From positions 11,025,001 to 11,089,000 of the forward strand of contig NC_073358.2 of assembly GCF_027580225.2 (NCBI RefSeq): DNA of 64,000 nt. Reading direction: 5' to 3'. Source of the DNA: Misgurnus anguillicaudatus (Eukaryota > Chordata > Actinopteri > Cypriniformes > Cobitidae). Position numbers and translations under genes: made by a program. Position 1 is the stretch's first letter; each line of letters opens with the position of its first letter. The notes under the pieces were generated by a model. That model searched no databases. It saw only the letters and a program-made list of their open reading frames with translations, and was not told the DNA's origin. Shown here piece after piece: positions 46,830-60,936 of this stretch.

Positions 46830-48471
46830 AAGTGTTTTGATTAATGCCATTAATGTTTATGAATGCATATTTATATACTGATTCAACAGATTAATAGCAT
46901 TTTGAAAAGAAAACGTATAATATAATATATATAATATAATATAAAATAATAATTTTTTTATAATAAATCTTTGAAAATCAAATTATGGATTATAATTTTT
47001 AATTTAATTATAACCTAAAGATGCTACGTGAAAGTTTGTAACAGAAAATAGTGGTTTTCATCATGTCACTTTCTTGGTATGTAGAAAACACATTTTTACC
47101 GAAATTAGTCAAAATTGATTTATTAAATACTTTAGCTTATCCCGTCCTCAAGTCGTTTGGAAATACTGGTTTGTTGGCAGAATACGTTAAATGTGACGTC
47201 AATTTTTCATCAAAGTCCTTAAAGTGCACAGAAGCCAAACGTGAAACAACTGTGGATCATATTCAAGATCAGTTTATTGTGAATACTTTGACCTGACAGC
47301 TCCTCCTAATTTGTGGTTTACCTTTTGAAACTTTCATCATTTGCAATGTTTAGTTGCATCTTTAGTGATTTTGCAGTGGGCATTTTTAAGAAGTGGAGGT
47401 TTTTGCAGTGAAAGAGTGTCAAATAACACTTTGAATGCACTGATAAAACCAAAGAGCTGCAGAAAAGCATTAATGTCAAAATTCCCCAAAACAAAATGAC
47501 CTTTAACTGTCAAGATAAAGTAAATCAAATGGATGCTATATGGATGCTGTGGCAGTAGTCTCATGTTTTTACATTCCTCGTCGTACTCATCCTGAGTGTG
47601 GATTCTTTTACCATATAACAGAAGCCCTCATGCAGGCTCGCTGTCAGAACGAATGTATCCATTTCCAAAACACGCAAAGCCTCCGAACCACTAAAGCCAA
47701 AAATGCTCAGATGCACAACGAGAGCATGATGAATGTTTTTGTTTTACTGACACTGCATAAACCCATGAACCAGTGAAAGAGGTGGGAACGCTGAGGACAT
47801 GAGGGTCAACAGATCAAAACATATCACTCAACGCAACAGAGGAGCAACGACCGGCCTGAGCAAGGGTTGGTCACTGGATTCTTGGCTCTGTGGGTCCCAA
47901 ATCAAGGACTCGGAGGTCTGGAGGTCTGCTTTATCCTATGCAGGTGTACAAACAGCTACCCGAGTCCGGACCCCAGGGCGCTCGACAGGAAGCCAGAGTG
48001 GAGACAAAAACAACAATCAGTGGCAAGCAGAGAGGCGGAACGCAGGTGATAGACGAAAAAGGCTGCGGGGACCCTCATACCTGCTTGTTACAGATGTTTT
48101 GCTGGTGTAAGCAGAACATCACACCGGTCTATGTTTTGGGAAGGCCACAGAGCAGCTCGAGGTGAACGGAAAATTATATCTTGGAACTGAAGGACACCCA
48201 TCAGACCAATACCACAGAGTAACTGACGACTGATAGCTTTGTGCTATTAAATCTTCACTACGGAAACTTTACATGTGGTGGTGAGGTTACTATGGTCCTC
48301 TGCATATCCAAACATACATTGGGAAACTTCTAAATAATCCATAAATTCATAACAACATTCAACCTCATCGATGAACAATGGTAACATGGTAACACAAGGT
48401 GTTCGTGGTTACCATTGAAGTATTGATCAATGACGTGTTAATAAAACGTTCAAGTTGTTGAAGGTTAGATG
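46830..48471. other. no supported gene
   Basis: Frames at 47051-47296, 47540-47776 and 47799-48165 are open but carry no recognisable motif, and the last has three overlapping frames. Treated as chance. Confidence 0.4.
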
Positions 48472-48475
48472 TTAA

Positions 48476-48790
48476 AGCAACACCAAAGAGTTTTTTTTAC
48501 CTTAAAATAACGTTACCAAAAAAGTTTCAGTCGTTCATCCACTCGAAACAGGGTGAACGGCACTTTCATATTTGCTTTGCAGCCCTCTATTGGCCAAAAC
48601 CGCACTTAAGAAGTTTCCAACCATCAGGTCGCGGTCCTGTAGTTCGAGTGAAAACTACAAAAACTTGCTTTACGGCAGACCTACAATCCAATCAGAGCCA
48701 GCTATGCTGCGGTATTTACGACAGTGGTAATGAACAATGCTGCTTATAACCTGTAGGGGGAGCAAAGAGCAAAATCTCTTTAGTGTTGCT
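48476..48790. mobile_element. TTAA MITE AGCAACACCAAAGAG (315 bp)
   Basis: AGCAACACCAAAGAGTTTTT and CTCTTTAGTGTTGCT are inverted ends, with TTAA on both sides (48472-48475 and 48791-48794). The first eight bases match the MITE at 42824, so the families are related. Confidence 0.9.
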
Positions 48791-48794
48791 TTAA

Positions 48795-49977
48795 AAAACA
48801 TCTTAAAGATGTGCTAAAGATGTAAAGTGTTGTTCACATCAAAAAAGTCTACCCCGAGAAAAACAAGACCGAATAGGTTCCCCTCATACAAAATCTCACA
48901 ATGTTTGCCCCGCCTCTGGGGTCTTCTGATTGGTCCACTCTTAAAACTGACATTGATGATGTGGAGCATGTACAAGAAGCTGCAAAAGTCATTAGATCCG
49001 AGCGCAACGACTGAACAGATCCAGCTAGTGTATCTTAACACAGAAAAACAATGGAGAAAAATGTAGCAGAATGGAAGTACAGCCCTGAGGCTTTAAGGAC
49101 GTAATGATGAGGCCAAATAAAGTCATGGGTGGGTTGGTGTTTAACAACCCAGATCACATTTGGTCAAGTATCTTTATTCCATAAGCCCATCATACAGCGA
49201 AACCAGTTAGCATGTGACTCCTGTTGTGAACCACAACAGTGTCGATGTATGCTGCTTCATTATTTCCCACTATACACTTTGGCAAACCGACAGAAGGGGT
49301 AGTTTAAAAAATGCCACGGGACTCCGAGCCTCACATGGTCTCCATTAAAGCAGACTTATGACCAATTTGTAGCGTGGGCAGCCAAAGACTTGATTTAGTG
49401 GCACACATGGTACTCCGGGATACATTAAAGTGTGAAATTATTCCAGATGACATACCTCACCTCCACCGTATCTAACTGCTTTATAAGTGCTCACAGTCAG
49501 AAGGATGGGAACGTGAGCCAGGAGAGGCTAAATGCAGGCCGAGAATGCATGCACAGGACGGATATAGTGGGATATAGATGAGCAAATGTTATCAATGTTC
49601 TTATCCTTCAGCTGAACTGGAGTTTTTCAGTAGACTCAGTGCAATTTAACGCCTGGTTTCATTTATCAAACGCAGATGTTACTCGTACATAAAACAGTTA
49701 GCAAAGCTTCAAGAGAATGTTGACTATGAAAACAATGTTGACTGACATCATCTCACATAATCTTATATATTTTATGACATGCACTGGTTATCAAATGCCT
49801 GGTTATTTTCAACCCAGCTCTGGGTCAAAAAGAGACGCACCCAACCCAAAATGCTTGGTTATTTTTAAGGCATTACTAGGTCAAATATAAACATTTTCTA
49901 GGTTTATTTAACCCAATGGCTGAGTTTGTCCTTTTTTTAGATATATATAAAATAAGAAATTTCTGTCTATGTTTACT
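48795..49977. other. no gene; AACCCA repeat at the end
   Basis: 49800-49940 is a diverged copy of the AACCCA repeat at 9474-9618, sharing ATAAACATTTTCTRGGTTTA. No other feature. Confidence 0.5.
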
Positions 49978-50167
49978 GCACTGTAAACAAGTTAAAAAAG
50001 TAAGTTACCTGATTGCCTTAAAATGTTGAGTTAATTCAATTTAAAAATATCCACAACAATTTTTACACAACTTTTTTGAGTCAACTAATATTTTTAGGTT
50101 GAAAGAACTCAACATTTTAAGGCAACCAGGTGACTTACTCTTTTAACAAATCACTTTTAACAGTGTA
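49978..50167. mobile_element. palindromic MITE CACTGTAAACAAGTT (190 bp)
   Basis: The arms contain GTAAGTTACCTGATTGCCTT and CAACATTTTAAGG on one side and their inverse (AAGGCAACCAGGTGACTTAC) on the other, closed by CACTGT/ACAGTG. TSD not resolved. Confidence 0.8.
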
Positions 50168-52580
50168 ATTAAAGCCTTCAAATCATATTTTTATACCATA
50201 TACACTAGATACCATAAAGCAATACCTATGGGCTGGGTTACAGAGAAAGAAAAAAACAACTATGTACAAGGATGGAAAGACCATCAGGCATCAAGACTGT
50301 CCATCTACATGTGTTTTCCATCTGTCTTGCCATTCAGGAGAAATAACTTGGTCTTTTAACTCCCTGCAAAGAGGATCCACTTGGAAATCATGAAACACTT
50401 TGTCTATTCAGTAAAGATGAAAATTTTTTATACTATAAAAAAATTAAATATATTTTATGCATCAATGCCATTCTACAGTATGCCTACATTTTTGCTGATG
50501 CAATAAAAAACTATACTCAGTTTTACTTTGCATATCTAAAATAAACAAAACAACTACGTATGGTTCACATCTTTGTCTAAACGTTATTTAAAACCCCAAT
50601 GTATGGAAGAAAGTAAACTGTCTATATGTGTAACCTCATTGTTTACAAGGTTTCACTATAATTTCCATTTAAATTTAAATTAGGCCGAACCACTCAAATA
50701 TGAATTAGTTAATTTGCATATTTTAAGCTAAAACTGAGCAAAACGAGCGTTTGCGATATAAGGGTGCATAATAATATATAATGTTAAAGATTTAATGATA
50801 AACTGTAAGCTGCTTCATAAGAAAAACCTTTGAAGTAATATTGACCTCAAAAGAAAAAAACATCAGGCTAACAGAGATAAGAATGATGATGCTAATAGAA
50901 AATAGGCAATATGTGCCTGCGAAGGTAATTCGACTAGTGCTCATTTGAAAGAAATATTTCTGAAAGAAAGCATCTCTTGGTGAGGGGGTAAAGACTTTTT
51001 TGCTCCATTACATCAGGTATTCAATGAATTCGGCTAGAAGGTGCCCAATTGCCCTTCATTCAACAGCAGACATGACTCTCCAGGGACTCTCCATTCACTT
51101 TAAATTCAAATTGGTTCATGGGATTCCCTGTTGTTATTGTGGCCACAGTGCAGAATGAAGTTGAAAGAGCTTGAAAATGGGAAAAGAACTGGAGACTTAT
51201 GATCAAATGTTTCGTCGACCCCTACTGTAGCAAGGCACAAGAAATGAGAAACAGTCCACTCGACAAAACACTCGCACCTACAACAACAGAAAACCTTTCA
51301 CATAGCTATAAATGATGCACAGCCGCACAAACTGAATACGAATGTATGAAAATTACGCTACAGAGACAATAGACACAGCTTGAATGTACGCGTTGTCCTT
51401 CTTTCCAATGGGCTCGTTGTTGCACTCCTGTGGCATCTTCCGTTGCCAAGCAACCATGAGCTGAGCTCTCCGTAAAGCCGAGATAAACAAAATGCGTGAA
51501 TGTATTTTAATCGCTCATTTGCACCTCATGTCAATCATGTCAATGTCAACATGTGAACAATTAATCTGGTCAGGACTGTTATAAAATAATGTTTTTTGAA
51601 AAGATAAAAACCACTGATAGAAAAAGCTCTGTGGCCCTCCTATAAGACGTCAATTTCAGAAATGGCCCCAAACCAAATTGAGTTTGAGGCCCCTGCTTTA
51701 GGATAAGTGTTGATGCTGGTTTTGTAATCCACAAACAAAATGAAAGATGCATGCAAAGATGAAAGCTTGTAGTTATATTATAAGAAAGTTATTTTTTTTA
51801 AATGTGCTTGTTAAACTGCTAGCCCATTTCCGCTGCTCTACATGCATGCAAGCAAGCCACGCAAACCTGTTGTTTTTTGCATTGTACTTCAACTGCAGCT
51901 AATATCCATTCATCATTTTACCAAATAAGGGCAATTTGCTTTCATTTTCAGACACAAAACTCAAACATGCCGTGTCTAATTTCACCACAATGGAGGCTAT
52001 TACAACAGTGAAATTCTATTACTTTAAAAAGGCATTGCCTCATAAATGTTTGATATTGTATATCAAGAATGTCGAAGTTTGCCAAGTGATTATTCTCAGT
52101 TTAGCTGTATTTCTAGACACATTTTGTTAGTGTTCCAGACTGTGAACAGCATGCAGTGAAAGCAAGCGAAAGATTAGATGATTTCAAGCCCTTCTAAATT
52201 AACTCTTTACTTCAGAAGCCTTCATATTCCTCTGAAAATCTGGTAGGTCTACAGATCTATGATTCAAGCTAACTGACTGCCTGAAGCCTTTAAAGCATCA
52301 GTAGAGAGCTTTGAGGTGAGCCTCAAGAGATCCAGAGAGAAAGAGCTTCTTGAATATGCCATTACAGTTCAGAAGAAATCAAATAAATTCTATGAGGAAC
52401 ACAGCTGGAAGTGTTTTCTCACTTAAACACGTCTAATGTAAAAGTTTTCAACTGTTGCAAACTGCTGCAATGTCACGTTAGTACATTAAATAGAAGTAAG
52501 AATGTTTAGATGGTTAACAGACATTCAAATGGCATTGGCATGGCATAGTGCTGAAATTTCTTATAGCAGTAATGGAAAGT
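50168..52580. other. no recognisable feature
   Basis: Long non-coding stretch with no terminal repeats or motifs that I can identify. Part of it may be single-copy. Confidence 0.45.
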
Positions 52581-52581
52581 A

Positions 52582-52693
52582 TAGGGCTGCAACTAACGTT
52601 TCTTATCATAATCGATTAACCGGTAGATTAATCAACTAATCGAATAAAACATAAATATTTACTGAGTTTTTTTATAGCTAAAAAGGCACTAAA
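52582..52693. mobile_element. hAT end fragment TAGGGCTGCAACTAACG
   Basis: TAGGGCTGCAACTAACG followed by ATCGATTAACCGGTAGATTA is the left end of a common fish hAT family. Its right end was not found, and a TTAA MITE follows at 52698. Confidence 0.65.
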
Positions 52694-52697
52694 TTAA

Positions 52698-53173
52698 CTT
52701 GTTCCCTGCCATTGACAAGTTAACTCGTCAATTAAGAGAACACGCGTCCCTGCCAATGACGACTATTTCAGGCCTTCCGCAATACCGCTATTATCCACCA
52801 TTTGGCACTCTTCTGCAAATTATAAAACCTAGAAGTATCGCTCTAGGGCAAACAGCTGTATGTCTCGCTATGCATCTGATCTCTGTCAAAAGTCCTTCAA
52901 AAAAAAAAAAAAGAATTATCTCAGCTTTTTGCTAAAAAATTGATGTTTTTAAAGAAACCTACCCATATTTGAGAGGTGATAAAAAAGAACTAATGAAGGT
53001 AGGATGAAACATTTTTTTTGTTTGAAAGGAGAGGGTCTGTTCTTTTATTTTATACATTGTATGTTTATATATTTAAAAGAAGAACATTTTTTGGATAGCA
53101 TTAAACTTGTGAGAATCATGAAAAATGCTGGCGCTGGCTGGCAACTTAAAAAAAAACGCTGGTGGGGAAAGAG
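52698..53173. mobile_element. TTAA MITE, 'CTCTTTCCCCGCC' family, copy 2 (476 bp)
   Basis: CTTGTTCCCTGCCATTGACA and TGGTGGGGAAAGAG are the ends, with TTAA at 52694-52697 and 53174-53177. It is longer than copy 1 (15442-15703) by a central segment around 52800-53030. Confidence 0.85.
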
Positions 53174-53177
53174 TTAA

Positions 53178-53750
53178 AGTATTCCCGTGTAGAAATGTAC
53201 TTTTAAAAAAGTGCAAAAGCCACACACTACTACAGAGTTTTACTAATATCATCTTTCTGATTTTAATATTTTAAGCTTTAAATAAAAAAAGGTTTGTGCA
53301 GCTTTTAAATAGTAAAACATATTTAAATGTCAAAACATAAACAAAATAAATTGAGTCTTCAGGAATGTGCTGGTGAGAAAATTTTGCCACAGAATTAACT
53401 CATTTTAATCGTCAATTTAAGACCTTGTTAGTAACAACATTAATAAGTCATTATGATATGAAAGTGATATACATGCGTTGTTACAGTAATAAAAAATGGA
53501 TTTCCCCTTGCTTAGTTTGTGGTTCAGTACTATTTTTTATGAAATTCTTAATAATTAAACAAATACAAACTCATTTGGATTAAAGTTAAAAAATGTAAAC
53601 CTTTATTAACCAGTGTTCATTTGCACTTTTGCTTCCGTCATTGTCCTGTCAGGGTTATCAGATATACGTAACAAAACGGGGCTGGGCCAATAAAATCAGT
53701 GGCGGCTGGTAACTTCGAGGGCAAACGATTCAAAGCTCATCAAAACATGT
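53178..53750. other. no recognisable gene
   Basis: AT-rich. Part may be interior of the hAT copy beginning at 52582. Confidence 0.35.
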
Positions 53751-55030
53751 ACAGTTATGTTCAAAATAATTGCAGTGCAACATCAGTAACCTGATAACCA
53801 TTGTTATTAGTAGTAATATATTTTTGCATTGGAAATAATTTACTTACAGATGTAGTAGTGTAATAGAAAAACAATAGACCCATTGGTAATGATATCCACA
53901 CTACTTGTTCTAAATTATTAGACTCCTTTTTTGAAAGTGGCGTGATCAAAATAATAGCAGTGTGAAGTTTAATAAAAAAAAAAAATGAGTTAATTCTGTG
54001 AATAAACAGCTTCTTTTTTGTCCTTTATTAAGAAAGAAGGGAAGCAAATGTTTCACCCATTATTATAAATATCTGCTGCTGAATTTCTAAGTAAAATGGA
54101 CCGTTCCATCATTACTGAGAGGAACAACAATTTAAGTAAAAAAATATAAAAAACATATAAAGAATTGCAGCAAAGTTTAGGATGCTCAGCTAAAATGATC
54201 TCAAATGCTTTAAAATGGCAACAAAAACCCAAAGCACATGGAAGAAAACAAGCAACTATGGTGAAGAATAGTCATGATGGCAAATATTCAGCCTTTCATC
54301 ACCTCTAGAAAGATCAAACAGATCTAAAATGATCTGTAAGTACTGTGACATTCAGAAGACGTCTGACTGAAGCTAAGCTGTTTGCAAGAAGCCCCCCGTA
54401 AAAAAGCCCCCCCCAATGAAAAAAAGGCATTTGCAGAATCACATCAATACATCAACTGACCCAAAGAAACATGGCGTGGCCTGTTTAGAGTAAAACTGTT
54501 CTTTTCATGTCTAGTAGTTTTCGACACTACCCTAGCGACCCCCGGGTACTGAATTCAAGCAAAAACAGTTAAACATGGTGATGGTATTGGGATGTTTTTC
54601 ATACTACCATGTTGGGCCTATTTATCATATAGAAGGGAACATGGATCAGTTTGACTACAGTAGAATACTTGAAGAGATTAGAGGAAATGCCCCTAGAATT
54701 AGTTTTTCAAGAAGACAACAACCCCAAACACACAAGCAAGAGGACAAAATGTTGGTTCCAGACAGAAAGGATTCAAGTTATGGAGTGACCAGCTCAATGC
54801 CCTGATCTCCACCCTATTGAAAACTTGTGGGGTGACATTAAAAATGCAGTTTCTGAAGCAAAACCTAACAATTGATAGAAGTGTGGATCCTTGGCTGAAA
54901 TACCTGTTTCTGGGTGCCAGAAGTTGGTTGAATCGATTTGACACAGTTGTGCAGCAGTTATCAACAACAATGGTTATTCAACTAAATATTAGTAATTCAA
55001 TAGTTAAAAGTGAAGTTAAATCTTAAAAAT
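53751..55030 (+). mobile_element. Tc1/mariner-like element, inactive
   Basis: ACAGTTATGTTCAAAATAAT is the left terminal sequence of a common fish mariner family, and the subterminal GATCAAAATAATAGCAGTG (53944-53962) repeats part of it. Transposase sequence follows on the + strand. The right terminal repeat is not recognisable. Confidence 0.8.
54096..55010 (+). pseudogene. Tc1/mariner transposase remnant
   Basis: ATG 54096 starts MDRSIITERNNNL with a TAA a few codons later, and KELQQSLGCSAKMISNALKW after it is the N-terminal helix-turn-helix. Later frames contain HVGPIYHIEGNMD (about 54605-54645). At about 54785-54845, PAQCPDLHPIENLWGD keeps the acidic third catalytic position. The second-Asp block near 54708 is damaged (QEDNNPKH-like with a frameshift). 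Sequence from about 54465 to 54555 does not fit the family and may mark a small rearrangement. Confidence 0.75.
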
Positions 55031-55233
55031 GTTCAATTTAATGTTGGGGCGTGCATCTAGACTGTAACATATCTTTCATATCTCATTACGAAGTTGTAGA
55101 CAGTTGATCAGAGAATGTGACAATTTGCTTTGTAGCTTAAATAAATTGATTGCAAACGCTTACCTTAAAAAATTGAGTAAATTGAATGAATAATTGTTTT
55201 CAGTGCAGGTGTATGAGCAAGGTTTCATACACC

Positions 55234-55390
55234 TGACCTAGGGTTTAGGAATGCACCGTGTGAAATGACAGATTATAAATACCCAGGTTCATGTCTTAAC
55301 CCCTGGTTAAGTACAAACAGTGTGAAACGTGAAACAGATACCCCGGGGTTTAGAATAACCCGGGGTTAACTATTTCCAGTGTGAAAAGCA
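55234..55390. repeat. partial copy of the AGGGCTTTTCAC element
   Basis: AATGCACCGTGTGAAATGAC and GGGGTTTAGAATAACCCGGG match 30240-30365 in the same order. Only the right part is present. Confidence 0.75.
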
Positions 55391-55676
55391 TGTGACGACT
55401 TGCCCCAAACTGACATGTGTGCTAATGTTGGCTAAATCTCATGGTTAGCTCAATCAGCTAAAATATCAAAATACACATTATTGTCTCCTTTATTTTGTGC
55501 AAAATAATAATTTTTAACATTTATAAGCAAAACAAAATAGATTAGATTTCTGGACCACATGTAAACACAAAGTTGACTATAGAAGAAGTCGTAACACAAA
55601 GTGGCTATTTCATTTTTGAGATAGATCCACTGTGACAACTTACCCATGTGACAACTTACCCCGCTGTCCCCTACAG
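55391..55676 (-). repeat. dispersed repeat ending in AACTTACCCCGCTGTCCCCT
   Basis: TGTGACAACTTACCC occurs twice near the right end. On the minus strand it would start AGGGGACAGCGGGGTAAGTT, a form I recognise from cyprinid genomes. A related stretch may lie at 38935-39260. Confidence 0.5.
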
Positions 55677-55869
55677 AGCACATATTATTCATCTATGGCT
55701 ATACTGTTTTACATTCAACGGCACCTTTAAAATTAAGGTTTTTATTATGAAGGGAAAGCAAAATCCAAAGACACATGGCCATATGTCAAAAAGTGCTTGC
55801 CTCCTAAACCTAATAACTGGTTTGGGCCACCCTTAGCAGCAACAACTGCAATCAAGTATTTGCGATAAC

Positions 55870-56736
<867 letters not shown>

Positions 56737-56740
56737 TTAA

Positions 56741-57228
56741 AGGGATAGTTCGACCAAAAACGATATTAAACCCATGATTTACTCACCCCCAAGCTGTCCG
56801 AGTTGCGTGTGTCCATCGTTTTTCGGACGGGCACATTTTCGGATATTTTGGAAAATATTTTAGATCTTTCTGTTGGTTGGATGTGATGTTGCGGGGTCCA
56901 GCAATAGTCCACGACCTCAAGTCCAAAAAAGTGCGTCCATCCTTCACAAATTAAATCCAAACGGCTCCAGGATGATAAACAAAGGTCTTCTGTGGGTAAT
57001 CCGTGCGGTGTTGTTGTAGAAATATCCATATTTAAAATGTTATTAACTTTATAAACTAGCTTCCGGTAGCGCCGCCATCTTAGACTCAGGAGAGAGGATT
57101 AGCGTAGTGTACGCACTTTTCAGCCAGAGAGCAGCAGCAGAGAAACTCTGTACGCTGCGTAAGCTCTCATCCTGAATGCGCATCACTCCAAAATGGCGGC
57201 GCTACCGGAAGCTAGTTTAGTTTAACTT
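56741..57228. mobile_element. TTAA-type element AGGGATAGTTCGACC, right end missing
   Basis: TTAA (56737-56740) followed by AGGGATAGTTCGACCAAAAA is the typical left end of a very common fish family. The Tc1 sequence resumes near 57229 without the expected right end, and about 18 bases of Tc1 are missing there. An internal palindrome, TAGCTTCCGGTAGCGCCGCC at 57057 and its inverse ending at 57215, bounds a 100-bp loop. Confidence 0.75.
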
Positions 57229-57545
57229 TCCAGACTGATAGATCTCAATTCCCTTTTTCCTGAATTTCTTTGGATCTCATTTAAGTGATTTCTTGATTGC
57301 AAATAGGTGTGGCAGTAATCAGGCCTGGGTGTGGCTAGAGAACTGAACTCAGGTGTAATAAACCATAGTTAAGTTATGTTTTAACGTGGGGGGGCATTTA
57401 CAAACTGCATGTTGTTTTCACTTGTTTTTTCTTTTATTAATATTTAAATTTGTTTCATGATCTGAAACATTAAAGTGTGACAAACAAAACAACAACAACA
57501 ACAACAAAAAATCAAGAAGGGGCCAACACTTTTTACACCACTGTA

Positions 57546-58679
57546 CATAGTTCGCAACACTTTAAGCAAACTACTGTAACCAATAAAAAATATTAAATCC
57601 GCACAGCATATTACCAAAACACGACTGAATCGGAATCTGCACAAAATGTTACCAAACTGTTAACAATACATTGCATGTTCAAGAACTATCTGTTACACAT
57701 ACTGATACAAAACACAATCTTATATTTGTAATTAAAACAAAAACACAATCTTCACAACCCAGACACTATCCAATAACCTGACTGTCAACTATTACAGACA
57801 AAGACAGAGTTAGGCCAAATTGCTGATAACACCCTGTCAACAGTAAAATATTACTCTAAAGGCTCTGAAGTAATGGATTTAGCACTAACTGAAGGTTCAC
57901 GTTATTTGTCTTGCCACACAGTGCAGATCTAGAGATGCTTGACTACATTTGACCAAGTCAGCATCAGGCGGGCTCACAGGGCCTTTCATTACAGTCACCT
58001 ATGGATTTGCTTTTTTCTTCCTCTCTTGCACTTTCATGTTTAAGGATCTTAGAACCTCACTTTCATACAGTCCAATTACTGGGACAATGTATAAAGATGA
58101 AAGCCGGTTTAGCTTCACAATAGAAGAGGACTTCAAAGGATGAGGAGAACGATTAAATACAGAGCTGCTGCTTATAACAGGACGTGTCGATGAAAAAAAC
58201 ACTGGGGGCCTTAACTGTTGAGTATATATCAGGTCGTCCACTGATGTATCTTAATTTTAATGGTTAAAATATACATTTAATATTCTCTATTGTCAGTAAA
58301 ACTAAAGGACTCCTGAGTTGTTTGGGCATAAATTAAATCTATATTTTTAATATATTTTTTCATGTTTATGCATTTGGCAGACACTTTCATCCAAAACAAC
58401 TCACAGTGCATTAAATTTTTTTAGTATGCGTGTTCACTGGCTAGGCCTGTTGCGATAATTACTTTATCGACTTATCGCACAATTAATGAACTGACCTAAG
58501 TGATTTTTGGAGAGGCGATATATTGTCATAGTGTGTTTGTTTGCATAAAAATGAATGTTGTTAGCATTTTAGCCAGATATCTCGATTTATCTCGATTGCC
58601 TCTGTCAAGTTGGCAACACTGGTGTGCACGCATGCTTATGTGGACCCTGAGCTACGCGTGCCACTCTTCTGAGACAACT
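57546..58679. other. non-coding gap with short TE traces
   Basis: (AAC)n is at 57487-57506 just left. 58360-58400 is an inverted SINE/L2 tail (TGCATTTGGCAGACACTTTC). TAGGCCTGTTGCGATAATTA at 58442 is a hAT end fragment. No gene. Confidence 0.5.
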
Positions 58680-60936
58680 TGACATAAACCAATACATCAT
58701 AAACATGACATAATAATTATCAAACATAAGAAACTACTTAGCTTTATGTGTTAACGTTACATTAAACTGTCATTTAAATGTCATTAAGTGTTAATACTCT
58801 GTCAAATAATTTTAAAGGGGACATTCCACAAGACGTTTTTAAGATATTAAATAAATACAGTATTTGATGTCCCCAGAGTACATTATGTGAAGTTTTAGCT
58901 CAAAATACCATATAGGTAATTTATTGTGGTATGTTAAAATAGGCACTTTATGGGTCTGAGCAAAAATGCACCGTTTTTGTGTGTATCCCTTTAAATCCAA
59001 ATGAGCTGCTCAGATGGGCGGAGTCTCAAGCGCTCGTGCTGTAGTCAAGACAGAGCATCAGGGAGATTTTCTCACGAAAGAAGTTATGTAAGCGATGCTA
59101 AGCATTATATATTTGAACAAGTTTAAAAAGACAATCATCTGTTTTATGCATACTAAATACATGTTTATCAGCAGATGGGGAACATTGTGCAATAAAAATA
59201 AAGACTTTTAGGTCTCATGCTGCTGCCAGTGTTTTAAACAGGCACAATGATTTTCAGCATGTTACAATAAAATACACCTCCACAAACACTCAGAAGTTTA
59301 CTTTTTGACCAAACCACGTGAGGACATTAAATGATCTGTAATAAAACAACACGTTTAATGCTTAAACTTTAGAGAAACAGATCAAATGACATGTTTAAGT
59401 TTATTGTGTACACATATTGAACACATTCGCGTTTCTGTCAGTCTCTCACTCTATCTTTTAACTCCTCGTATTCATTTGAAACTTGAGAGAAACATTAACA
59501 ACATATTTATGCTTATTGTGTATGATAGTGAGTACGTGTTGTTCTCTCACTCTGTCTCGTGCTGTGCATCAATCCTCATGTTTATTCATATAAACTTCAG
59601 AGAAACATATTAAACAACATACTTGAAAGCGAACCGTCGCATTGCTCTCTCTCTCTCTTGTTCGTTTGCTCACTCACTCTCTCTCACTCACTCGCTCTCT
59701 CTGTTGCTTTAAGGTAAGGTTAATCCTTTAGAACGTTAATTCAATCTTTAGAAAGATTATTAAAACTACAAGTTATAAGATTGTAGGCTCCTGTTTGTGT
59801 TTGAGGGAATACAAACGCATCATGCTGTCAGTCATTCTTTCTCTCTGTCTCTCGCACTCGAGGTAGCGTCATGGTTGGATAGCGCAGATGAAGGGGCGGT
59901 ATCTTTATAATAAGAACCCCTACCTACGTCATGGGGGGAGCAAAATCCGGATGACCTATTTATTCACATGCTTGCAGAGAGAGCCTTACCAAAACAAAGT
60001 TACAGGGTTGCTATTTTTCATGTTTTCTGGGTTGGTAGAAGCACTGGGGACCCGATTATAGCACTTAAACATGGAAAAAGTCTGATTTTTATGGAATGTC
60101 CCCTTTAAATACCTTAACAAAATGTAACAGACACGTCAAAATATTATACTTAACTTTATGTATGTGCACAATACATAAAAAACTGACATATAACATAACT
60201 TGTTCTTCATCACACAGAGGGTTCTAAAATTTTCTGACATAAAAGAAAAAAATAACAAAACATTTAAATGAATTAAATTTAATGTAATTAACTTTGCAGC
60301 AATATGGACCCAACGCTGCATGACTTAACCCATTATTGTACTGTTTTCATTTAATTTTAGGTGAATCAGTCTCCAAATGCAATAAAGTATAATTTTATCA
60401 ATTTTATTATAATTATTATAATTGTTATTATTGAATTATTTATTTTATTTGTTAAACACATGGAGAAAACTTAAAAAAACATTATGAACTGAAGAATATT
60501 AATGACACTGTTATAAAACTATTTGTTTATTATTAACACTTAATGACATTTTAATGAAAAATTATATTTGTACCACTGTAGTTGAGGTCAAGAAAATTAT
60601 TACCAACGCTGTTATAAAACTATATGACATAGTATTAACACTTAATGACATTTTAGGAAAATTTTAATTTTTATCACTGGTAAAAAGTGGTCAGTTATAT
60701 TGTCTTGGTAATGTCTGATGTATTGGTTAATGTCAAGTTGTCATAACAAAGACATCTCAAACAATGTCATCTTTGCATTAAAAATGACATAATTGAACAA
60801 ATGACACTTAATTACAGTTGTCACAAACGTGCACAAAATCTCCTTCATGTCCATGGCACGTGCCATGTCATGATTATGAATATGTCATATCAGTCTTATG
60901 AACACCCATTCAAGTAAAGTGTTACCTTATTTTTTA
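58680..60936. mobile_element. GGTAACAC element, copy 2, interrupted
   Basis: ACATAAACCAATACATCATA on the left and the long block 60455-60934 match copy 1 (3696-4497), including CACTGTAGTTGAGGTCAAGA and the end AAGTAAAGTGTTACC. The left end is truncated. A TTAA element occupies 58816-60104. Confidence 0.8.
58816..60104. mobile_element. TTAA element AGGGGACATTCCA (1289 bp)
   Basis: AGGGGACATTCCACAAGACG and TTTTTATGGAATGTCCCCT are inverted ends, with TTAA at 58812-58815 and 60105-60108. The right subterminal block around CCAGTGCTTCTACCAACCC (minus strand) is a well-known fish repeat end. A CT-rich microsatellite is at 59645-59702. No transposase was recognised. Kolobok-like is favoured. Confidence 0.88.

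Noticed and set aside
47799..48165. Three overlapping plus-strand frames as a candidate gene
   Set aside because: Three frames are open at once, composition is unremarkable, no splice structure or domain is recognised.
56766..57029. Minus-strand 87-codon frame
   Set aside because: It lies entirely within the inserted TTAA element and has no motif. The apparent frame is chance.
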